The notes: generated from the letters alone by a model not told the origin. 64,000 nucleotides of DNA from RGIG8767 sp964531805 (GCA_964531805.1 CAZHGE010000002.1:1-64000); one strand, 5' to 3'. Counted from the first letter of the stretch, positions 50,516 to 59,945 are shown. Numbers and translations: made by a program.

Positions 50516-52216
50516 ATGGTGGATTTTTGTGAATTAAACAGCACAGATTTTGAAAATTCCATAATGAAAAATCAGTTTATTCAATCTACTCGCGGAGAAT
50601 GGATCTGTTTTATAGATGCTTCGATAACGAGCAGAGAAGATATTGATTCAATATTAAAAGAAAATACTTTTTTATCAGAGTATGATGCGATTCTTTTTTG
50701 TTCGAAAGAACTGGATGGAGAAATCAATCTGTTTGATTTGCTTTATAATCCGCAGTGTGTCATTTATGCATTTGGGATACAGAGAGAACTTTTGATAAAA
50801 ACAGGTTCTTTTAATCAATTATTAGAGTTTAATACTAATTATGAATTTCTGTTGCGGGCAGCAGAAGTTGGAAGTATGTATGCAGTTTCCTGTAGTGCAG
50901 AAAAAGAAGCGGTATTTGATCCGTTTACCATGGCATATGTAATGCGGCGTTATATGAGTGTTTTAAAAGAAACAGGACAATTAGAGTCTGTATTTCTTAA
51001 GATGGTGCAGGAAGCAGGACGATTAAAAAAAGGAGATGATTTTAAGCGGGCAATGAACGCTTTTTTAAGTCAGGATGAAGAGTATATCAAACTAGTAGAG
51101 GATACAGCTCCGTTCTTAATATTTGTGGGTACTGATAAATGGTGCGGTGTGCTACAGGGATTTGCGAATTCATTGGCGGATGAACTGGTTTCTTTAGGGC
51201 AGGCTGTTATCACGACAAATAATACATATGGGGAATATAGTAAAATTCCAACGGAGAAACTAATGAATCAGTACTATAAAGCAGTAATTGGTTTCCAGGC
51301 ATCGGCATTGGAAAAGGATATATTTCGGAATATGAATGGCAGAAAGGTACAGTTCTGGTTTGATAATCCTATTTTCTTTGAGGATTTCTTTTGCAATCAT
51401 TCGAAAGAGACTTATGTGTTGTGTCAGGATGCTTATTATGCGGACTATATTAGAGGGTATTATGGACTTCCTAATGCTATGCAGTTTCCACCGGGAGGAA
51501 ACGTTTTCGAGGGGGAAATCTGTGAAAAAATATATGATGTAGCATTTGTCGGAAGTTATGAACCATTGCCGGAGGGAACGTATGGGGATGCATTTTTAGA
51601 TGGGTTTTATCAATATATGCTTGCTCATATAGATTTTACTTTTGAACAGGGAATGTCTGCATATGGACAAACACTGGGAAAAAACTACGATAAAAAAGAA
51701 ATTGCAAAGTATTTGCAAAAAGCAGAAGATGTATGTTTTGATGTACTGCAAAAAGACAGGCATGAAGTAATTGAAAAAATAGTCAGCAGTGGTATTACAT
51801 TACATGTGTTTGGTGATAGTTGGAAAAATTATCAGGGAAAAGGACGCGAGAATCTGATTATTCATCCACAGGTAGTAGGAAAAGAGGCATTGCAGATTTT
51901 TGCCCAGTCTAAGATTGGATTTAATATTATGCGTGGTCATAAAGCAGGAATGACGGAACGTATTGCGAATATTATGCTTTGTGGAGCCTGTTGCCTTTCA
52001 GATGAAACGGTGTATCTGAGGGAGCATTTCTGTGATGGAAAAGATATTGCACTTTTTAAAAGGAGTGAACTGGATACTTTGCCAGTAAAAATCCATTATC
52101 TTCTGGAGCATGATGGTGAAAGAGAACAAATTGCTGCAGCTGGCTATGAAAAAGCATTAAGGGAGCATACATGGAGAAAACGGGCAGAACAGTTGCTAGA
52201 GTTGTTGAATAGTTAG
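50516..52216 (+). CDS. Two-domain glycosyltransferase: GT2-like remnant + CgeB-like GT
   Basis: In this 566-residue protein the first 190 or so residues resemble the second half of a GT-A domain (STRGEWICFIDASITSREDI, then FNTNYEFLLRAAEVG) but lack the usual N-terminal nucleotide-binding start and a DxD, so this domain is probably inactive or a module for acceptor binding. Residues about 195-566 resemble CgeB-type transferases, with SKIGFNIMRGHKAGMTERIANIMLCGACCLSDETVYLREHF and a C-terminal HTWRKRAEQLLELL. It is in the glycosylation run. Acceptor and donor unknown. Confidence 0.7.
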   Translation: MVDFCELNSTDFENSIMKNQFIQSTRGEWICFIDASITSREDIDSILKENTFLSEYDAILFCSKELDGEINLFDLLYNPQCVIYAFGIQRELLIKTGSFNQLLEFNTNYEFLLRAAEVGSMYAVSCSAEKEAVFDPFTMAYVMRRYMSVLKETGQLESVFLKMVQEAGRLKKGDDFKRAMNAFLSQDEEYIKLVEDTAPFLIFVGTDKWCGVLQGFANSLADELVSLGQAVITTNNTYGEYSKIPTEKLMNQYYKAVIGFQASALEKDIFRNMNGRKVQFWFDNPIFFEDFFCNHSKETYVLCQDAYYADYIRGYYGLPNAMQFPPGGNVFEGEICEKIYDVAFVGSYEPLPEGTYGDAFLDGFYQYMLAHIDFTFEQGMSAYGQTLGKNYDKKEIAKYLQKAEDVCFDVLQKDRHEVIEKIVSSGITLHVFGDSWKNYQGKGRENLIIHPQVVGKEALQIFAQSKIGFNIMRGHKAGMTERIANIMLCGACCLSDETVYLREHFCDGKDIALFKRSELDTLPVKIHYLLEHDGEREQIAAAGYEKALREHTWRKRAEQLLELLNS

Positions 52217-52243
52217 ATAGGATAGATTATAGGAGAAAATAGA

Positions 52244-52984
52244 ATGAGCGAAGGGATTCTTATTTCGCCTGTACCAAAGGAATATGCATCTTATTCGAAT
52301 CAGGAAAAAATAGAAAAAACAGAGGCGTATTACCGCAAAATGGATGATATCTATAGCCGGATGGATACTTTTGAAGATGAATATAGAAAGAGGATAGAGC
52401 ACCTTTTGCAAAATAATGCTGATGCGGCTGCAATAAACAGTGTATTGACGGAAAAAGATGCGCAGTTATTGTGCCATTGTTCTTATCAGTTTGTTGTTTT
52501 GAAGAGTTTTTGCAGGATTGCGGAAAGTGAGGAATACTTTAAGGAACCGTGTATTTTGCAAAATTTTCAAACTATGGCGGAGGCTGTCTGGTGGCGTCAT
52601 AATTGTGTATTCCTTTTAAGACGATTTGAGTTTGACTGGGAGGAAACGGATGAACTGTTAATGTTCATGCAAAATGAAAAACTCTCCTATATTTGCATTG
52701 CGGAAATAATCTGCGAAAATTGGATTGTTCGAAAAATTCATACGGCAAGCAATATTTCATATTATTTATATAAGAACGGGAGAAAAAGGGAAGCCGTATT
52801 GCTCCTGATGAGATTGGAGCAAATGCTTCCTTATAGTGAGAAAATGATTATGACCTTTTCCATGACCCTACTTGACATGAGGGAATTCCGATTAGCATAC
52901 GAAGTTCTTTTAAAATATCAGAATCCTAATTCTGATATAAAAGAAATGCAGGAAGAATTAGGGCGGATTGTTTTGGGAGAATAA
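52244..52984 (+). CDS. Unrecognised helical protein in the glycosylation run
   Basis: This 246-residue, soluble, strongly helical protein with many aromatic residues has no recognised domain. The last 80 residues (NISYYLYKNGRKREAVLLLMRLEQMLPYSEKMIMTFSMTLLDMREFRLAYEVLLKYQ region) look like two TPR-type helix pairs. AGGAG lies upstream of the ATG. It is between the two-domain glycosyltransferase and a Glyco_tranf_2_5-type gene with 3-bp spacing, so it is cotranscribed and probably supports glycan transfer, perhaps as a scaffold. Confidence 0.6.
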   Translation: MSEGILISPVPKEYASYSNQEKIEKTEAYYRKMDDIYSRMDTFEDEYRKRIEHLLQNNADAAAINSVLTEKDAQLLCHCSYQFVVLKSFCRIAESEEYFKEPCILQNFQTMAEAVWWRHNCVFLLRRFEFDWEETDELLMFMQNEKLSYICIAEIICENWIVRKIHTASNISYYLYKNGRKREAVLLLMRLEQMLPYSEKMIMTFSMTLLDMREFRLAYEVLLKYQNPNSDIKEMQEELGRIVLGE

Positions 52985-52987
52985 GAA

Positions 52988-53668
52988 ATGAATGATAAAA
53001 AGTTCTGCTTTATTATGTGCACAACCTCGCAATTATTTTATGAGGAAAGCATTCGTTATATTGAGCGTTTAATAGTACCAAAAGGGTATGAGGTAGATGT
53101 AATTGGTGTAACGGATGCCTGGGCTATGACGGTGGGATATAATGAGGCAATGCAGGCAAGTGATGCAAAATATAAGATTTATATGCATCAGGATGTGTTT
53201 GTGCTCTATCCAAATTTTTTACAATCTGTTTTGGATATTTTTTCATCTGATGAAAAGATTGGTATGATTGGTATGGTCGGTACTGAAAAAATAGCTGTGG
53301 ATGGGATCATGTGGCATGGATATCAGAGAGGGAATGTATATGAGGGTGATATTGAATGTTACATGGATGGATTAACTTATGAATCGTATCAATATCAGGT
53401 AAACGACGGCCTGTGGAAAGTACAGGCCATCGATGGTTTGATGATGATTACTTCAAAAGATATTTCCTGGCGCGAAGACCTTTTTGAAGGATGGGACTTT
53501 TATGATGTATCGCAGAGCTTTGAAATGGAACGCGCAGGTTACAAAGTAGTAGTACCAGAGCAAAGACTTCCGTGGTGTTTGCACGATAATGGCATAACTA
53601 ACTTTCGAAATTATGACAAAGACAGAAGAATCTGCCTGAAGGAATACCCAGAGTATTTTGTTAAATAA
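52988..53668 (+). CDS. Glycosyltransferase-like protein (Glyco_tranf_2_5 type)
   Basis: This 226-residue protein shows CFIMCTTSQLFYEESIRYIERL, GYNEAMQASDAKYKIYMHQDVFVLYPNFLQSVLDIF and LFEGWDFYDVSQSFEMERAGYKVVVP...CLHDNG, the layout of the glycosyltransferase-like family Glyco_tranf_2_5. HQD (about residue 71) takes the position of DxD. It ends the + strand run and overlaps the convergent fusion gene by 8 bp at the 3' ends. Confidence 0.8.
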   Translation: MNDKKFCFIMCTTSQLFYEESIRYIERLIVPKGYEVDVIGVTDAWAMTVGYNEAMQASDAKYKIYMHQDVFVLYPNFLQSVLDIFSSDEKIGMIGMVGTEKIAVDGIMWHGYQRGNVYEGDIECYMDGLTYESYQYQVNDGLWKVQAIDGLMMITSKDISWREDLFEGWDFYDVSQSFEMERAGYKVVVPEQRLPWCLHDNGITNFRNYDKDRRICLKEYPEYFVK

Positions 53669-54998
53669 TTTTGGCACAAAGTACATATTGGAAAGTTTCG
53701 TACATGAGCCGTGGAGTATTGTATATACTTGACAATTTATCAAGTAAAGAGATTTGTTTTTCAGTAATTGGTAAAACAACATTTCCCATGTCCGTAATTT
53801 GGTAACCGCATGTTTGGAACATTCTCACGATTTCGTGATAGGTAAAAAAGTGAATGTGAGTTTTGTCCAACAAACCGGTTTCGGTATATGTAAAATAACC
53901 CTTTAGTAAGTCCTCCATAACAGATATATGCATTAGGTTTGGGATACTGGCTATGATATGGCCGGTATCCTTTAATAATGTTTTGCAATATTGCAGGGTC
54001 TTTTGAGGATCGTGTAAATGTTCCAATACATCTCCCAAAATAATATAGTCAAACATGCCATCTTTATATGGGAGATTGGAATCTTCGATATTATTTACAG
54101 TGACAGTTGCAAAATGAGATGCTATTTGTGCAGCTCTCTCATTTAACTCACTTCCATATACATTTGCATTCGGATACTGGTTCTTGATTTCTAAAAGCGT
54201 AGCACCACAGTCACAGCCGATTTCTAAAATGTTCATAGAATCGGAATGGTTATGCTTGATTGTATTAATCAGGTGCAGGTTACCAACAGAATTAAAATAG
54301 TGCATTCCCCACTTTTCTTCCAAACGTTTCTCATCAAAGTGGTTGGGGGAAATTAAGGAAGGGATATTTCGTGCATCCCAAAAGAGTGCTGTTTTGCAAA
54401 CTTTTAATACAACATCGTTTTCAATCATGCGGAAACAATAATCACGTATAGCATAGGTGGAAGTTTGTATAGATTCATCAAAATCACCTAATTGATGGAA
54501 TGCCTCTTCGCTGATTAAAAAAGCGCCAGAGGCTAATGTCATTACCCGTTGACTGTCATTTTCTTGTATCTGTCCAGCCCATAAAACAGCTTTTTCATAG
54601 TCTGAAAACTCCACATTTTTTTGATAGTATGTAAAACTATTGGACATGGGTCCAACAGCACCAATACCGTTTTGTTCATATAAAGTGGTTATCATACGGG
54701 ATAAGCATGATGGTGTAAGCATAAAATGAGGATCTAAGAGAAGCAGATCACCTGTTAAATCAAGCATATCATGTACCTGATTTATGATTTTGCTATAAGG
54801 CATATGTTCTTCATCATTAAAAATATATGTAATATCTGTCTGCCTTACCGCCCATTCCTGCAATCCATCAGTTGAGTTGTTATCAATGAGGATGACAGAA
54901 AGATTATTGACATCTGCAAACATCCGGATGCTTTGCAGGGATAATTTTACATAGTCGATTTGATTATGGGTAGAAATGATAATATTCATATTCTGCAT
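53661..54998 (-). CDS. GT2 glycosyltransferase - SAM methyltransferase fusion
   Basis: This 445-residue protein has two domains. Residues 1-240 form a GT2 domain (MNIIISTHNQIDYVKLSLQSI, VILIDNNSTDGLQEW, LLLDPHFML as a DxH metal site). Residues about 250-420 form a class I methyltransferase (NILEIGCDCGATLLEIKNQYPNANVYGSEL, YIILGDVLEHLHDPQKTL, HIIASIPNL). One enzyme could add a sugar and methylate it. AAAGGAG lies 8 bp before the ATG. The gene is alone on the minus strand, tail-to-tail with the preceding gene (8-bp overlap) and divergent from the third CgeB-like gene. Confidence 0.87.
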   Translation of the reverse strand: MQNMNIIISTHNQIDYVKLSLQSIRMFADVNNLSVILIDNNSTDGLQEWAVRQTDITYIFNDEEHMPYSKIINQVHDMLDLTGDLLLLDPHFMLTPSCLSRMITTLYEQNGIGAVGPMSNSFTYYQKNVEFSDYEKAVLWAGQIQENDSQRVMTLASGAFLISEEAFHQLGDFDESIQTSTYAIRDYCFRMIENDVVLKVCKTALFWDARNIPSLISPNHFDEKRLEEKWGMHYFNSVGNLHLINTIKHNHSDSMNILEIGCDCGATLLEIKNQYPNANVYGSELNERAAQIASHFATVTVNNIEDSNLPYKDGMFDYIILGDVLEHLHDPQKTLQYCKTLLKDTGHIIASIPNLMHISVMEDLLKGYFTYTETGLLDKTHIHFFTYHEIVRMFQTCGYQITDMGNVVLPITEKQISLLDKLSSIYNTPRLMYETFQYVLCAKII

Positions 54999-55117
54999 GG
55001 GAGTTTCTCCTTTAGTGTGCTTTATGTTGAAAGAATGATATAATTCTTGTGATTCTATATTAAAAATATTATCATATTTACAGATAAAGAACTATGAAAA
55101 GTTTAGAGGTTATAACT

Positions 55118-56281
55118 ATGAAAACGATTTTAGTATATTGCTGGGATTCTCTTAGCGAACAAATGGCAATACGCGCAATAAAGGAAGCTGGACACCAGGT
55201 GGTTGTTATCTCGGGAAAAATGAAAGACTATCATGCTGATGCAGAATTTGCACAGAAATTTATGACTTCCTTGCATACTCAGAAGATGGATATGGTATTC
55301 AGTTATGATTATTTTCCATTGATATCCATGATTTGTGAGATGAATCATGTTCCATATGCATCCTGGATTTATGATTGTCCGCAGTATACGCTTTTATCGA
55401 AGACAATAACAAACAGTTGTAATCATATCTTTTGTTTTGATGAATTATATTCAATGCGTTTACAGAATTTAGGTGCAAAGAATGTATATCATTTTCCTTT
55501 GGCCGCAGATATGGATATGTATGAGACTGCTAAAAAAGAGAATGATAAATTAGCCTATGCATGTGATATTTCTTTTGTGGGCGGACTATATAATGGAGAA
55601 AAGAATCGCTTATTAACTACAAAATTGAGTGAATATGCAGAAGGATATATTGAAGGTTTAATTTGTTCCCAAAAGAAAATATGCGGATATAATTTGATTA
55701 TGGATTCACTTAAGCAAGAGATAGCTGAGGAAATTGTGGAAAAATGCGAGATTACATTAAGTGATGCATATAGGATGGATATGGTTCAGATGGCAGCAGA
55801 TGCAGTTAATATGAAACTGACTACAATGGATAGAGAAGAAGTGCTGGCACTGTTGGCGCAGCATTTTGATGTAACCCTATACAGCAATTCCAAATTGCCG
55901 AAAAAATTAACTGAATGCCCGCATTTAGTTTGTAAGGGAACGGTTGATTATCAAACCCAGATGCCGAAGGTTTTTTATAACAGTAAAATCAATTTAAATA
56001 TTACATCCAGAACTATTGAATCTGGGATTCCACAGAGAGTATTTGATATTTTGGCATGTGGTGGTTTTTGTTTGACGAATTACCAGCCGGAAATTGCTAC
56101 ATTATTTGAAGATGGAAAAGAACTGGTTATGTATACAGATATAGAGGATATGCTGCAAAAAGCAAGGTATTACTTAGAAAATGAAGAAGAACGGATGCAG
56201 ATTGCACAGGCTGGATATGAAAAGGTATGTAAACGTTTTTCAATTAAAAGCAGAATTGTGGAGTTGATAAATTTGATTTAA
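55118..56281 (+). CDS. CgeB-like glycosyltransferase 3
   Basis: This 387-residue third paralogue starts MKTILVYCWDSLSEQMAIRAIKEAGHQVVVISG. It contains MVFSYDYFPLISMICEMNHVPYASWIYDCPQYTLL and SKINLNITSRTIESGIPQRVFDILACGGFCLTNYQ. The ATG at 55118 follows AGAGG at 8 bp; the upstream in-frame ATG (55094) lacks a site. It probably shares a transcript with the acetyltransferase gene 60 bp downstream. Confidence 0.8.
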   Translation: MKTILVYCWDSLSEQMAIRAIKEAGHQVVVISGKMKDYHADAEFAQKFMTSLHTQKMDMVFSYDYFPLISMICEMNHVPYASWIYDCPQYTLLSKTITNSCNHIFCFDELYSMRLQNLGAKNVYHFPLAADMDMYETAKKENDKLAYACDISFVGGLYNGEKNRLLTTKLSEYAEGYIEGLICSQKKICGYNLIMDSLKQEIAEEIVEKCEITLSDAYRMDMVQMAADAVNMKLTTMDREEVLALLAQHFDVTLYSNSKLPKKLTECPHLVCKGTVDYQTQMPKVFYNSKINLNITSRTIESGIPQRVFDILACGGFCLTNYQPEIATLFEDGKELVMYTDIEDMLQKARYYLENEEERMQIAQAGYEKVCKRFSIKSRIVELINLI

Positions 56282-56340
56282 AGTTTGTATAAGACAAGTA
56301 TCGGGGAAAACGTTAGATAATATAAAAAGGTAATTTAAGG

Positions 56341-57249
56341 ATGGAAAATATAACTAATGTATTAGCAGTTGGAACCACTAGACGTATAGAGAAGGTTTAT
56401 AACTGGCTGAAAAAATCAGAGAAATTATTCAATATGCCGCTTGTCATTGTAGAAGAGGGAACAGTATGCGATCAGACAGAAGATAAGAATTACTCTATGA
56501 TACCGATGAATGACATTGTGAATGTAGACTTGAGTGTATATGAATATATATTTGTATGTAGTCAGCAAGCGCAATTAATGCGTGATATTCTTTTAAAACT
56601 AGGAGTAAAAGAAGAAGTCATTCTACGGGATGTGGATGTCAGGCTTTTTTTGTCGCCAGAAGAAAATATGCGATATATGGAAGAAGCCTTATCAAAGTTG
56701 TATCAGGTTAAATATCAATCTTCAAATGTTAAAGTTGGGGCTTTTACCTATGGAGTGCCACATGTTGAAGTTTATAATCAAGATGAAAGTATTTCTATTG
56801 GCAAATTTTGTTCCATAGCAGGCGAGGTGCGTATATTTGCAGGGGGTGAACATCATCATAATTGGGGCTCCACTTATCCGTTTGGGGTATATTTTTCTGA
56901 ATTTAGTGATGATGGGAATTGTAGGACATCCAAAGGAGATGTTATTATTGGAAATGATGTATGGCTGGGATTTGGAGCCACAATATTATCCGGTGTAACA
57001 ATTGGAGATGGAGCTGTAGTTGGCACAAATGCTGTGGTAACAAAGGATGTACCACCCTATGCCATAGTTGCTGGTAATCCGGCAAGAATAGTGAAATATC
57101 GTTTTGAACAGAAGATTATTGATAAATTTTTGGAGATGAAATGGTGGGATTGGGATTATGAGCATATCTATGCTACCATTCCGCTGCTTCAAAGTGGAGA
57201 AATTGATAAATTATTTGCGTATTATGAACAGGAAGTGCTGGGCAAATAG
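56341..57249 (+). CDS. CatB-type O-acetyltransferase with N-terminal Rossmann-like domain
   Basis: In this 302-residue protein residues 1-110 form a small alpha/beta domain (NVLAVGTTRRIEKVYNWLKKS..., YIFVCSQQAQLMRDILLKLGV) like those preceding some sugar acetyltransferases. Residues about 130-270 are a left-handed beta-helix of hexapeptide repeats with GGEHHHNWGSTYPF (catalytic His region), DVIIGNDVWLGFGATILSGVTIGDGAVVGTNAVVTKDVPPYAIVAGNPARIVKYRF. It should acetylate a sugar of the flagellar glycan. A terminator follows at 57254-57287. Confidence 0.87.
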   Translation: MENITNVLAVGTTRRIEKVYNWLKKSEKLFNMPLVIVEEGTVCDQTEDKNYSMIPMNDIVNVDLSVYEYIFVCSQQAQLMRDILLKLGVKEEVILRDVDVRLFLSPEENMRYMEEALSKLYQVKYQSSNVKVGAFTYGVPHVEVYNQDESISIGKFCSIAGEVRIFAGGEHHHNWGSTYPFGVYFSEFSDDGNCRTSKGDVIIGNDVWLGFGATILSGVTIGDGAVVGTNAVVTKDVPPYAIVAGNPARIVKYRFEQKIIDKFLEMKWWDWDYEHIYATIPLLQSGEIDKLFAYYEQEVLGK

Positions 57250-57253
57250 GTTG

Positions 57254-57287
57254 AAAAAGAAGTGATTTTAGGGTCGCTTCTTTTTTT
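57254..57287 (+). terminator. Terminator after the acetyltransferase gene
   Basis: AAAAAGAAGTGA (57254-57265) pairs with TCGCTTCTTTTT (57274-57285, one G-U), followed by further T residues. Confidence 0.9.
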
Positions 57288-57308
57288 CACTTTTTCTAAA
57301 ATAATCCC

Positions 57309-57335
57309 TAAAGATTTATGCAAAACTACCGATAA
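57309..57335 (+). promoter_or_regulatory. Sigma-28 promoter of flgM-flgN-flgK-flgL-fliW
   Basis: TAAA (57309-57312), exactly 15 bp, then ACCGATAA (57328-57335). FlgM, the first product, inhibits the same sigma factor, giving feedback. Confidence 0.82.
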
Positions 57336-57380
57336 ATATAGTAAGACAAGAAAAAAGTATTCCAAAAAGGAGGAGTAGTT

Positions 57381-57659
57381 ATGCGTATAGATGCTTTCAA
57401 CAGAGTACAACAGTTGTACGGCAAAACAAGCACAACCAATCTCAAAAAGGAAAAAACACGTAACTTCTCTGATCAGCTTGAGATTTCCAATATGGGTAAA
57501 GATATCCAGGTTGCGAAACAGGCAGTAAAAAACAGCCCAGATGTCAGGGAAGATGTCATGGCTTCTATCAAGGAACGCCTGAATGCAGGAACATATCAGG
57601 TGAATACTGATGAATTTGCAGACAAACTTTTTGAGAGATACCAGAGCGTAGTATTTTAG
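57381..57659 (+). CDS. flgM: Anti-sigma-28 factor FlgM
   Basis: This 92-residue protein begins MRIDAFNRVQQLYG. The C-terminal helices DVREDVMASIKERLNAGTYQVNTDEFADKLFERYQS bind sigma-28 in the family. FlgM holds SigD inactive until it is exported through the finished hook. AAAGGAGGAG precedes the ATG. It is first in the late operon and just behind a sigma-28 promoter. The flgN GTG follows by 12 bp. Confidence 0.92.
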   Translation: MRIDAFNRVQQLYGKTSTTNLKKEKTRNFSDQLEISNMGKDIQVAKQAVKNSPDVREDVMASIKERLNAGTYQVNTDEFADKLFERYQSVVF

Positions 57660-57671
57660 GAGGATATACCG

Positions 57672-58190
57672 GTGGCGAGTTTAATGGAAGATTTGTTAGA
57701 CACTTTAGAGAAAGAGAATACAGAGTATGAAAAACTCTTAGAACTTTCTTTAAAAAAGACACCGGTTATCGTCAACGCTGATCTTGTACAATTACAGCAA
57801 ATCACGGATGAAGAGCAGGAAATCGTCAGCAGGATCAATCGTCTTGACAAGGTCAGGAACGATTGCATGAAGCAGATTGCAGGCGTTATTAACAAGGATG
57901 TTAATGAATTGACCTTAGGAATGGTAATAGACATTTTTAAGAAGAGGCCGGCAGAGCATAAGAAACTTGCCGATGTTTATGACAGACTGAAGAATACTGT
58001 TTACCAAATGAAACGGGTAAATGAACAGAACAGGGAACTAATTAAAAGTTCCCTTGAACTGGTTCAGTTTGATATGAATGTATTACAGGCAATGAAAGCA
58101 GCACCGGAGACTGCTAACTATACGAAGAATGCGTACAGCAGTGGTGATATTATCGGAACAGGTGCCGGAACATTTGATGCAAAACAATAA
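57672..58190 (+). CDS. flgN: FlgN-family flagellar chaperone (GTG start)
   Basis: This 172-residue, mainly helical chaperone serves the hook-filament junction proteins. MEDLLDTLEKENTEYEKLLELSLKKTPVIVNADLVQLQQITDEEQEIVSRINRLDKVR... is a typical FlgN coiled coil, and the C-terminus is flexible. The GTG at 57672 is chosen because AGGAGG (57658-57663) lies 8 bp upstream, overlapping the flgM stop; the next ATG lies four codons later. It is followed by its presumed clients flgK and flgK2. Confidence 0.88.
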   Translation: MASLMEDLLDTLEKENTEYEKLLELSLKKTPVIVNADLVQLQQITDEEQEIVSRINRLDKVRNDCMKQIAGVINKDVNELTLGMVIDIFKKRPAEHKKLADVYDRLKNTVYQMKRVNEQNRELIKSSLELVQFDMNVLQAMKAAPETANYTKNAYSSGDIIGTGAGTFDAKQ

Positions 58191-58212
58191 CATCTAGAGA
58201 GGTGATGACGCA

Positions 58213-59859
58213 ATGCCGTTAATGGGAAGTTTATACATAGGTAAATCTGGACTGCAGACGGGTCAGAATGCTTTAAATACAACTGCACATAACATGTCTA
58301 ACTCGGATACCGTCGGATACGTGCGTCAGCAGGTTCTCTTAGGTACTTCGATCTATAACACGATAAAAACAGATATACATGCAGTTTCTAATCAGCAGAT
58401 CGGACTCGGTGTTGAGTATTCCAAAACAAGACAAGTAAGAGATTATTTCTTAGATCTCACATATAGAAAAGAATCTGGAAGATGTGAGTTTTATACCGTT
58501 TCCAGAGATGCATTAGAAGAGGTGGAATTCCTTTTAGATGAAATGAATGGTGAAACATTCCAGGGATCTTTGGATAATCTTTGGACTGCTGTTCAGGAAC
58601 TTTCTAAGGATCCAAGCAGTGCAGTAACACAGGGACTTTTAATAGAGCGTTGCTCAGAGTTTTTAGCAAGAGCAGATTCTGTTTACAGTGGTTTAAAGGA
58701 TTATCAGTTGAATTTGAATGAGACTGTTAAGTCAAAAGTAGACAAGATTAATGACCACGCAGAACAGATTAAGAAGTTGAATGATAGGATTCGTTATATC
58801 GAGGTTGGAGGATTTGAAGAGGCTAATGACCTTCGAGATGCGAGAAATCAGTTAGTAGATGAACTTGCTGCAATGGCAAATATCAGTTATTCAGAAGATG
58901 TAGACGGTAATATTTGCATCCAGTTAGAAGGAGAAGATCTCGTAAAAAGGGATGTTGTGTATAAAATAGGATTGGATACAGATCCATCCACTGGTTTTTA
59001 TACACCATTCTGGATACACAATGCGACATGGACACTGAATAGTGATGGTGAGCGTGTATATGACATTACAGGTGCAGAAGTATTCAATATGGAACAGGTT
59101 ATTTCATCTGATTTGAATACGGATGTGGGTAGTTTGAAATCTACTTTATTGGCACGTGGTGATCATATTGCAAACTTTACGGATTTAGAAGAGGAAAACT
59201 ATAAGAATTCAATTTCACAGTCAGTTGTTATGAATGTTATGGCAGAGTTTGACCAGTTAATTCATAATATTGCAACGACAATGAATAAGGTATTGGCAGA
59301 TAATGCAGACCCTGCAACCGGTTATTTGTGTGATCCAACGACTGGAAATCCAATTCAGATTTTCCAGAAGATTGCTTCGGATGCATACGATGCCAATGGT
59401 AATTTTATAGAAGAAAAACCATATACAGAACATGCAAGACTGTATACGATTGATAATCTTCAGATCAATCAGCTTCTTTTACAGCAGCCAACGTTGCTCG
59501 GGTTTATCAAGCAGGATGAATCCATAGATTATGACACGATGACAGACATGAAAGAAGCGTTTATGGCAGAATCCAATGTTTTAAATCCTACAGTGAAAAA
59601 ACATTCAAATTTTGTAGATTATTACGGAGACTTAGTTTCGCAGATAGCGAACTCTGGATCCGTCTATGGAAGCATCTTATCGAATCAGCAGGAAACAGTG
59701 GATTCTACATTCTCTGCAAGAGAACAGATTATTGGTGTTTCCCATGATGAAGAACTTACCAACATGGTAAAATACCAGAATGCTTACAATGCGGCCAGCC
59801 GTTACATCAATGTAATTGACGAAATGCTGGAACACATTCTGAATACACTTGGTGTATAA
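58213..59859 (+). CDS. flgK: Flagellar hook-associated protein 1, FlgK (copy 1)
   Basis: This 548-residue junction protein has the rod/hook N-terminal motif GQNALNTTAHNMSNSDTVGYVRQQVLLGTS, the DLRDARNQLVDELAAMANI block near residue 215, and the C-terminal SHDEELTNMVKYQNAYNAASRYINVIDEMLEHILNTLGV. AGAGAGGTGATG lies before the ATG. It is the first of two tandem, clearly diverged FlgK proteins, separated by a GC-rich hairpin (59890-59945). Confidence 0.93.
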   Translation: MPLMGSLYIGKSGLQTGQNALNTTAHNMSNSDTVGYVRQQVLLGTSIYNTIKTDIHAVSNQQIGLGVEYSKTRQVRDYFLDLTYRKESGRCEFYTVSRDALEEVEFLLDEMNGETFQGSLDNLWTAVQELSKDPSSAVTQGLLIERCSEFLARADSVYSGLKDYQLNLNETVKSKVDKINDHAEQIKKLNDRIRYIEVGGFEEANDLRDARNQLVDELAAMANISYSEDVDGNICIQLEGEDLVKRDVVYKIGLDTDPSTGFYTPFWIHNATWTLNSDGERVYDITGAEVFNMEQVISSDLNTDVGSLKSTLLARGDHIANFTDLEEENYKNSISQSVVMNVMAEFDQLIHNIATTMNKVLADNADPATGYLCDPTTGNPIQIFQKIASDAYDANGNFIEEKPYTEHARLYTIDNLQINQLLLQQPTLLGFIKQDESIDYDTMTDMKEAFMAESNVLNPTVKKHSNFVDYYGDLVSQIANSGSVYGSILSNQQETVDSTFSAREQIIGVSHDEELTNMVKYQNAYNAASRYINVIDEMLEHILNTLGV

Positions 59860-59889
59860 TGCTGATCGTGTATTAGATGTTTGAGACTG

Positions 59890-59945
59890 GCAAGGCCCCA
59901 GCCCGGGCGATTTGCCACTGCATCGGAGCCCGGATGGGGTCTTGC
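59890..59945. repeat. REP-like GC-rich hairpin between flgK copies
   Basis: GCAAG-G-CCCC (59890-59899) pairs with GGGG-T-CTTGC (59936-59945), and CCGGGC (59903-59908) with GCCCGG (59928-59933). The loop GATTTGCCACTGCATCGGA closely resembles the loop of the hairpin at 12039-12100. Confidence 0.8.
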
